Assembly: GCA_019348435.1 (NCBI GenBank)
Contig: JAHWJM010000203.1
Coordinates: 1 to 5,447, forward strand
Direction: 5' to 3'
Source of the DNA: Actinomycetota bacterium
GTDB taxonomy: Bacteria; Actinomycetota; Thermoleophilia; Solirubrobacterales; Solirubrobacteraceae
Length of the DNA stretch: 5,447 nucleotides
Shown here: positions 1 through 3,144 of the stretch, in pieces
Layout: each line of letters opens with the position of its first letter
Position numbering within the stretch: the first letter of the stretch is position 1
Notes under the pieces: generated by a model
Seen by the model: only the letters and a program-made list of their open reading frames with translations
Database searches by the model: none
Told to the model about the DNA's origin: nothing
Made by a program: the position numbers and the translations under genes

Positions 1-179
1 TCGAGCTCCTTGGGCCGGAAGATGCCGCTGTAGAAGGACCCGAAGCTCACGCGGCGGCCGCGGAACTGGAAGCCCTCGGCGAGCGCCCGTACCGGAACGA
101 GGTCGTCGTAGCGCCGCTGCAGCTCGCGGACATACTCAAGCGCGGCGCTGCGCAGCGCGATGTCGCGCGGATCCCCCAT
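1..179 (-). CDS. Partial HNH-type putative restriction endonuclease, N-terminus only
   Basis: The reading frame starts at ATG (179-177) and is open to the left edge, giving 59 complete codons. The visible protein begins MGDPRDIALRSAALEYVREL and contains the segments LVPVRALAEGFQFRGRRVSF and SGIFRPKEL. The pattern of an amphipathic helix, then a short motif ending in GFxFxGxRV, then GIxxPxxL, is what I recall at the N-terminus of actinobacterial HNH proteins labelled putative restriction endonucleases. In those proteins the HNH nuclease domain lies near the C-terminus, which is outside this window, so no catalytic residue can be seen. An in-frame TAG lies 39 to 37 bases upstream of the ATG, so an extended start is limited to a TTG just after it. 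No clear Shine-Dalgarno is visible before the ATG (upstream context ACTACCGCGG). The gene points away from the structured spacer at 180-590. The reading frame is fairly sure; the family is a moderate-confidence recognition from memory. Confidence 0.6.
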   Translation of the reverse strand, partial: MGDPRDIALRSAALEYVRELQRRYDDLVPVRALAEGFQFRGRRVSFGSFYSGIFRPKEL

Positions 180-263
180 CCGCGGTAGTTTCGCCCGCGC
201 CGGCCCGGACCACAACTAGTCACATCAATGGCGTCCGGTGCCCGCAGAATCTCTCACCTTAAG

Positions 264-278
264 GTACAGAACGGGTAC
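264..278. repeat. 15-bp GTAC-ended motif, copy 1
   Basis: The sequence GTACAGAACGGGTAC is an imperfect palindrome with GTAC at both ends. It matches copy 2 (486-500) at 13 of 15 positions in the same orientation. The copies are 222 bp apart and bracket the tRNA fragment. They could be recombinase arm sites or regulator operators; neither is shown. Confidence 0.4.
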
Positions 279-306
279 ATCGGTTGCGCGAGGCCGTCCT
301 CGGCCG

Positions 307-325
307 TCGCGAGCCGAACTCGCGA
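307..325. repeat. Perfect inverted repeat, TCGCGAG stem
   Basis: TCGCGAG (307-313) and CTCGCGA (319-325) form a perfect 7-bp stem around the 5-base loop CCGAA. There is no T-run on either side, so it is not a classic intrinsic terminator. A DNA-binding palindrome or structural element is equally possible. The core CGAGCCGAACTC (310-321) recurs as its reverse complement at 470-481. Confidence 0.45.
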
Positions 326-397
326 AACCGCCGCTGAGCAGGTATTTTGTGTCGGCCATGAACGCACGTGATCTGCCGTTTCGGGCCCTTTTCGGGA

Positions 398-441
398 TGG
401 TAAGGAAGGGGTCATCGGTTCGAATCCGATGGAGGGCTTCC
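398..441 (+). pseudogene. 3' half of a tRNA-Thr(GGU) gene, probable att scar
   Basis: The T-arm is perfect: stem ATCGG (414-418) pairs with CCGAT (426-430) around the canonical loop TTCGAAT (419-425). Before it lie TGGTAA (398-403), which fits U33, anticodon GGU and A37-A38 of a threonine tRNA, then a 3' anticodon stem GGAAG (404-408) and a five-base variable loop GGGTC (409-413). After it comes GGAGGGC (431-437), which fits the 3' acceptor strand, then a U discriminator at 438. The 5' anticodon stem (CTTCC expected) is absent: 392-396 reads TCGGG. There is no D-arm at the right distance, so the gene is not functional. GCCCTTT at 385-391 could pair with 431-437 using wobbles, which would instead suggest a tRNA with an internal deletion. 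Integrative elements that use tRNA genes commonly duplicate exactly this 3' half, so an att remnant is the favoured reading. Confidence 0.75.
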
Positions 442-469
442 GTCGTTGGCAGGCGCTCGGCGAAGTCTG

Positions 470-481
470 GAGTTCGGCTCG
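470..481. repeat. Inverted 12-bp copy of the 310-321 hairpin core
   Basis: GAGTTCGGCTCG here is the exact reverse complement of CGAGCCGAACTC at 310-321. The two copies face each other across the tRNA fragment, with 148 bp between them. The match could form a long-range stem or represent paired protein-binding sites. An exact 12-mer could also arise by chance in GC-rich DNA, so the functional meaning is weak. Confidence 0.35.
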
Positions 482-485
482 AGAA

Positions 486-500
486 GTACCAAACGGGTAC
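486..500. repeat. 15-bp GTAC-ended motif, copy 2
   Basis: The sequence GTACCAAACGGGTAC contains a perfect 5-5-5 inverted repeat (GTACC, five bases, GGTAC). It has the same ACGGGTAC right half as copy 1 and sits 45 bp after the end of the tRNA fragment. It is also only 4 bp from the inverted 12-mer at 470-481. Confidence 0.4.
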
Positions 501-516
501 GCCCTTCCGGCCCGAA

Positions 517-540
517 CCCTTCTGCGGCGGCAGGGAAGGG
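517..540 (-). terminator. Possible terminator hairpin after the ATPase gene
   Basis: CCCTTCTGC (517-525) can pair with GCA (530-532) and GAAGGG (535-540), leaving a GGCG loop and a 2-base bulge. This gives a 9-bp GC-rich stem located about 50 bp past the ATPase stop codon. No U-tract follows on the minus strand, so it is only a candidate; hairpins without a U-tract are considered possible in high-GC actinobacteria. CCCTTCC at 502-508 could compete for the same 3' arm. Confidence 0.3.
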
Positions 541-590
541 GGTCAGAACCGGCGCTTTCGGCTGTTGAGGAGCGAGCGTGAGAGCTCTGG

Positions 591-1409
591 TCAGGCACCC
601 GTCGACGCAAGCTCATGCTTCTCGCCGGCCAGCCGCTCGGCGATCTGAGCGATCGCTGCCACGGCCACCGAGGCGGGCGCATGCTGAAAGACCGGCACCC
701 CCACGCGCTCGGCGGTCCGCACGTCCTCGTCGAGCGGGACGACGCCGAAGGCGCGCATGCCGAGGAAGTCGCTGATGCGGTCGATGTCACCCCGCCCCGT
801 CGCCTTGCTGACGACGAGCGATACGCGCGCGTCCGGCCGGATATCGTTGGCGATCCGCTTGATGCGCCGCGCGGTGAGCATCGATTGCCACGTTGCCTCG
901 ACGACGAGCAGGAAGTGCGTCGCGTACGGCGTCCAGCCGCAGCCGGGTTGGCGACCGCCCGCGGGCAGATCGCCGACGATCGCCCAGCCGCTGAACTCGG
1001 GCGCGTGCTCGACGTGGCGGACGATCGTGTAGAACGCGTTCACCGACGCCTGGACCGCGTCGGGTCCGGCGATCGTGCTCTTGCCGACCTGCAGGACGCG
1101 GATGCCGTCGGGACCGTCGATCGCGAAGCGCTGCACGGCGCTGACCGGGTCGAGCCCATCGATGAAGCGGTAGCGTCGGTCCTCGCCCTGCTCCATCGCG
1201 GCGTTGAGCAGCGGCTCGTCGGCGCGCTGCAAGCCGAGACTCGTCGAGAGCCCGGGCATCGAGTCGTGGTCGAGGACGAGCACCCGCCCGCCGCGGCGCG
1301 CGATCGTGCGCGCGATCGTCGCGCAGATGGTCGACTTGCCAACGCCACCCTTGCCGACGACGGCGAGGCGCAGCGTGCTGCCCTCGGCGACCGTTGTGGC
1401 TGCCGTCAC
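591..1409 (-). CDS. ParA/MinD/CooC-like P-loop ATPase
   Basis: This 272-residue predicted cytoplasmic protein belongs to the SIMIBI P-loop ATPases. The deviant Walker A motif GKGGVGKST is at residues 19-27, with the signature Lys at 20 and the P-loop Lys at 25. The strand and switch segment RVLVLDHDSMPGLSTSLG follows at about 42-59, and a Walker B-like AIVGDLPAGG at about 143-152. KGGVGKS with LDxDxxPGLxxSLG recalls CooC/NifH-like and ParA-like proteins, which act as ATP-switched dimers in metal-centre maturation, partitioning or positioning. A single Cys (157, in PGCGW) follows Walker B; CooC-type metal proteins usually use a CxC motif, which is absent here. No ParB, MinC or CO dehydrogenase gene is visible beside it, so the partner is unknown. 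The start is GTG at 1409-1407: an in-frame TAG lies 12 bases upstream, so no earlier start is possible. AGGA a few bases upstream could be a weak ribosome site. The gene begins 40 bp after the Asp-box gene ends and may be the last of that operon. Confidence 0.88.
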   Translation of the reverse strand: MTAATTVAEGSTLRLAVVGKGGVGKSTICATIARTIARRGGRVLVLDHDSMPGLSTSLGLQRADEPLLNAAMEQGEDRRYRFIDGLDPVSAVQRFAIDGPDGIRVLQVGKSTIAGPDAVQASVNAFYTIVRHVEHAPEFSGWAIVGDLPAGGRQPGCGWTPYATHFLLVVEATWQSMLTARRIKRIANDIRPDARVSLVVSKATGRGDIDRISDFLGMRAFGVVPLDEDVRTAERVGVPVFQHAPASVAVAAIAQIAERLAGEKHELASTGA

Positions 1410-1415
1410 GTGATG

Positions 1416-1421
1416 ATCCTA
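1416..1421 (-). promoter_or_regulatory. Possible -10 box of the ATPase gene
   Basis: On the minus strand TAGGAT lies 6 bases before the GTG start. That spacing would place the transcription start at or very near the GTG and allow a leaderless mRNA, which is common in actinobacteria. No convincing -35 hexamer is seen 16-18 bp upstream. The AGGA inside the same stretch could instead serve as a ribosome-binding site on an operon transcript. This is a weak call. Confidence 0.25.
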
Positions 1422-1423
1422 GG

Positions 1424-1438
1424 GGTGTCGGTCACACC
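1424..1438. repeat. 5-5-5 inverted repeat in the 40-bp gap
   Basis: GGTGT (1424-1428), CGGTC, then ACACC (1434-1438) form a perfect 5-bp inverted repeat between the Asp-box stop codon and the ATPase start. It lies immediately upstream of the candidate -10 box, so an operator is possible. The stem is too short and lacks a U-tract for a confident terminator. Confidence 0.3.
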
Positions 1439-1449
1439 GGCGCGCGTGC

Positions 1450-3144
1450 CTACGGCCGCTCATCTGTCGCGTGCGCGCGGCGATTTCGCCGTGGGCGCAG
1501 TGGTCGACGTGAAGCGGGCTCGCCCTGCTGGCGGCGCGCGGCGGTGACCACGATCAGCGCGATGCCCGCCAGCGCGAGCAGCACGCCGACGACGCGCAGG
1601 AGCGTCTTGAGCGTTGCCGGCAGATCGTCGGGCGGGGAGAACGCCGCCAGCCCGCGCGCGAGATCCTGCTTGCCCGAGAGCCGCGTTCCGCCGCGCGTGT
1701 CGGTCCACACGCCGAGCGCGCGCTCGCGCGTCGACATCAGGCCGAGGCGACTACCGAGATCGGGCATACCGCGCTCGCTGCCGTAGCCGATGCGAGAGTC
1801 AAAGGGCCGGTCGGACAGCCGCAAGCGAGGCAGGAAGCTCTTGCCGCTGTCGTACGACGACTGCAGCGATACCTCCGTCTTGACGTTCTGCGGGTCGCTG
1901 CGGCGGTCGTAGTAGAGGACGTCGAGCCGGCCATCGGGCGCGACCGAGAGCTTCGGCAGCAGCTGCGAGCTGTCGTCGTGCCTCGGCGTGTCGTTGACCT
2001 GCACGGCGGCGCTCCAAGCGCGGCTTCCCGGCGCCAGCGTCCAAAGATAGACGTCTGGATTGCCGCGGCGGCCGTCGTGGAAGGCGGAGTAGAGCCTGCC
2101 CGATCGCCGGTCGACGGCCAGCGAGGGAAACGGCGGCGTGAATGCTATGAAGCGCTCTGTCGGAACGAGCCTGTCGTCGACGACGGACTCCTCCCACGTG
2201 GCGCCGCGATCGGTCGAGCGCGCCAGCACCAGCTTCCACGCGCCGCGATAGGGCTCTCCGCCGCGGCCGCGGTGGCCGCCCTCGTAGTTCAGCCTGTCTT
2301 CGCCGAGATCGAGATACAGGACGTAGAGCTCGCCCTTCGATCCGACGGCGGGGGACGGCGCCAGCGCGCGTACGCGCAGCGGTGCGTTCACGGCGACCGG
2401 AGCGCTCCAGGTGGCCCCGCCGTCGTCTGAGCGTGACGCCCGGATCGGGTTGCCGGGCCTGCTGAACTTGAAGAGGCCGACCTCGCGGCCTTCCAGCCAC
2501 GTCATGTAAAGCCGCCGGGGCGCCGCCGGATCAGCCGTCAGCCGGACCTGGAACTTCAGCGGTCCGCGCGCGCGCACGGGGTCCGACAGCGTCTGGCCGC
2601 CGTCGGGGGAGCGCACGAGCCAGACGGCGTTGGGCACGTTGCCGCGTCCCTTCAGCGTGACGAAGCTCATGTGCAGCGTTCCGTCAGCCGCGAACGCGAC
2701 GTCGGGGGCGTAGCACTTGGGCTCCTCGCCGGCGGGCAGCGGGATCGGTGTCTGGCTCCAGTGCACGCCGCCGTCAAAGGAAACGTGCAGCGCGCACGAG
2801 AAGCGCGGGCTGTCGATCTTGTTGGCGATGACGAGGTTGGCCCGGTTGCGCGGATTGAAGACCAGCGACGGCGAGTTGTGAGCGCTGATGTCGCCTGCCA
2901 CCCGCGCTCCCGCGTTGATCGGCGAGTTGTCGCCGATGACGCGCGCGCTCGCCCTGCGCTCGAAGCCGGAGGCAAGGAACGCCAGGCCGGCGCCGATCAC
3001 GACGAGGGCGACGCCGACGAGCGCGCCACGGACGGCGCCGAGAGGGCGCAACTTCGGCCCGCCGCCCGGCCGGTCGCCATCGGGCCGCGTCGGCGGCTTG
3101 TCATCCGCCGGCGCGGCCCGCACGGACCGCTTCGCGAGCTTCAC
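1450..3144 (-). CDS. Membrane-anchored Asp-box (BNR/sialidase-fold) protein
   Basis: The product has 564 residues from the chosen start. Five Asp-box-like motifs (S-x-D-x-G-x-T-W) lie at about 122 (SFDGGVHW), 179 (SPDGGQTL), 239 (SDDGGATW), 310 (STDRGATW) and 430 (SYDSGKSF). These beta-hairpin turns are the hallmark of sialidase-like beta-propellers. Asp-boxes are structural, and I do not see the sialidase Arg triad clearly enough to call an enzyme. A hydrophobic segment at about 38-58 and a second at 515-536 are each flanked on the outer end by basic residues. By the positive-inside rule both ends are cytoplasmic and the propeller is outside. Cys117 and Cys144 may form a disulfide. I prefer GTG at 3144-3142 because it forms a GTGA overlap with the stop of the upstream gene. 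GTG at 3171 would add nine residues and overlap by 31 bp. The ligand or substrate is unknown. It is probably translated in coupling with the FG-GAP/RTX gene. Confidence 0.85.
   Translation of the reverse strand: MKLAKRSVRAAPADDKPPTRPDGDRPGGGPKLRPLGAVRGALVGVALVVIGAGLAFLASGFERRASARVIGDNSPINAGARVAGDISAHNSPSLVFNPRNRANLVIANKIDSPRFSCALHVSFDGGVHWSQTPIPLPAGEEPKCYAPDVAFAADGTLHMSFVTLKGRGNVPNAVWLVRSPDGGQTLSDPVRARGPLKFQVRLTADPAAPRRLYMTWLEGREVGLFKFSRPGNPIRASRSDDGGATWSAPVAVNAPLRVRALAPSPAVGSKGELYVLYLDLGEDRLNYEGGHRGRGGEPYRGAWKLVLARSTDRGATWEESVVDDRLVPTERFIAFTPPFPSLAVDRRSGRLYSAFHDGRRGNPDVYLWTLAPGSRAWSAAVQVNDTPRHDDSSQLLPKLSVAPDGRLDVLYYDRRSDPQNVKTEVSLQSSYDSGKSFLPRLRLSDRPFDSRIGYGSERGMPDLGSRLGLMSTRERALGVWTDTRGGTRLSGKQDLARGLAAFSPPDDLPATLKTLLRVVGVLLALAGIALIVVTAARRQQGEPASRRPLRPRRNRRAHATDERP
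3141..3144 (-). promoter_or_regulatory. GTGA stop/start overlap, translational coupling
   Basis: On the minus strand GTGA combines the GTG start of the Asp-box gene with the TGA stop of the FG-GAP/RTX gene. This 4-base arrangement is typical of coupled translation in one operon. It decides the start in favour of 3144 over the GTG at 3171, which has no better ribosome-binding sequence. Confidence 0.55.

Larger units (their letters stand above)
180..590. other. Intergenic spacer of about 410 bp with a tRNA scar
   Basis: I find no convincing protein gene here. Open frames exist on both strands, but they have no recognisable domains and cross the tRNA fragment or the adjoining gene. The spacer is locally less GC-rich than the genes (for example around 205-280). 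It carries a truncated plus-strand tRNA gene (398-441), two copies of a GTAC-ended motif (264-278 and 486-500), a perfect hairpin (307-325), an inverted 12-bp duplicate (310-321 versus 470-481) and a GC-rich hairpin (517-540). It must also contain the promoter of the HNH-like gene on the minus strand, but I could not identify a convincing -35/-10 pair. It lies downstream of the ATPase gene, so termination signals for that gene are also expected here. Confidence 0.7.

Noticed and set aside
384..441. Intact tRNA or the tRNA-like end of tmRNA
   Set aside because: Only about 22 bases separate the possible acceptor strand and the T-arm, so there is no D-arm and no 5' anticodon stem. The TGGTAAGG context fits the threonine anticodon loop better than tmRNA.
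238..648. Plus-strand open frame of 136 codons across the spacer
   Set aside because: It runs through the tRNA fragment and motifs, has no recognisable domain and ends inside the ATPase gene on the other strand.
254..790. Minus-strand open frame of 178 codons containing IGFEPMTPSLPS
   Set aside because: The GFEP-type peptide is the well-known antisense translation of a tRNA T-arm. The frame runs through the tRNA fragment and into the ATPase gene in another frame, so it is spurious.
615..1547. Plus-strand open frame of 310 codons opposite the ATPase
   Set aside because: It is rich in Arg, Asp and Ala with no motif, as expected antisense to a high-GC gene. The opposite strand has clear P-loop motifs.
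1450..3144. Functional sialidase
   Set aside because: Asp-box motifs are structural and occur in many non-sialidases. I could not identify the catalytic Arg triad, Tyr/Glu pair and Asp with confidence.
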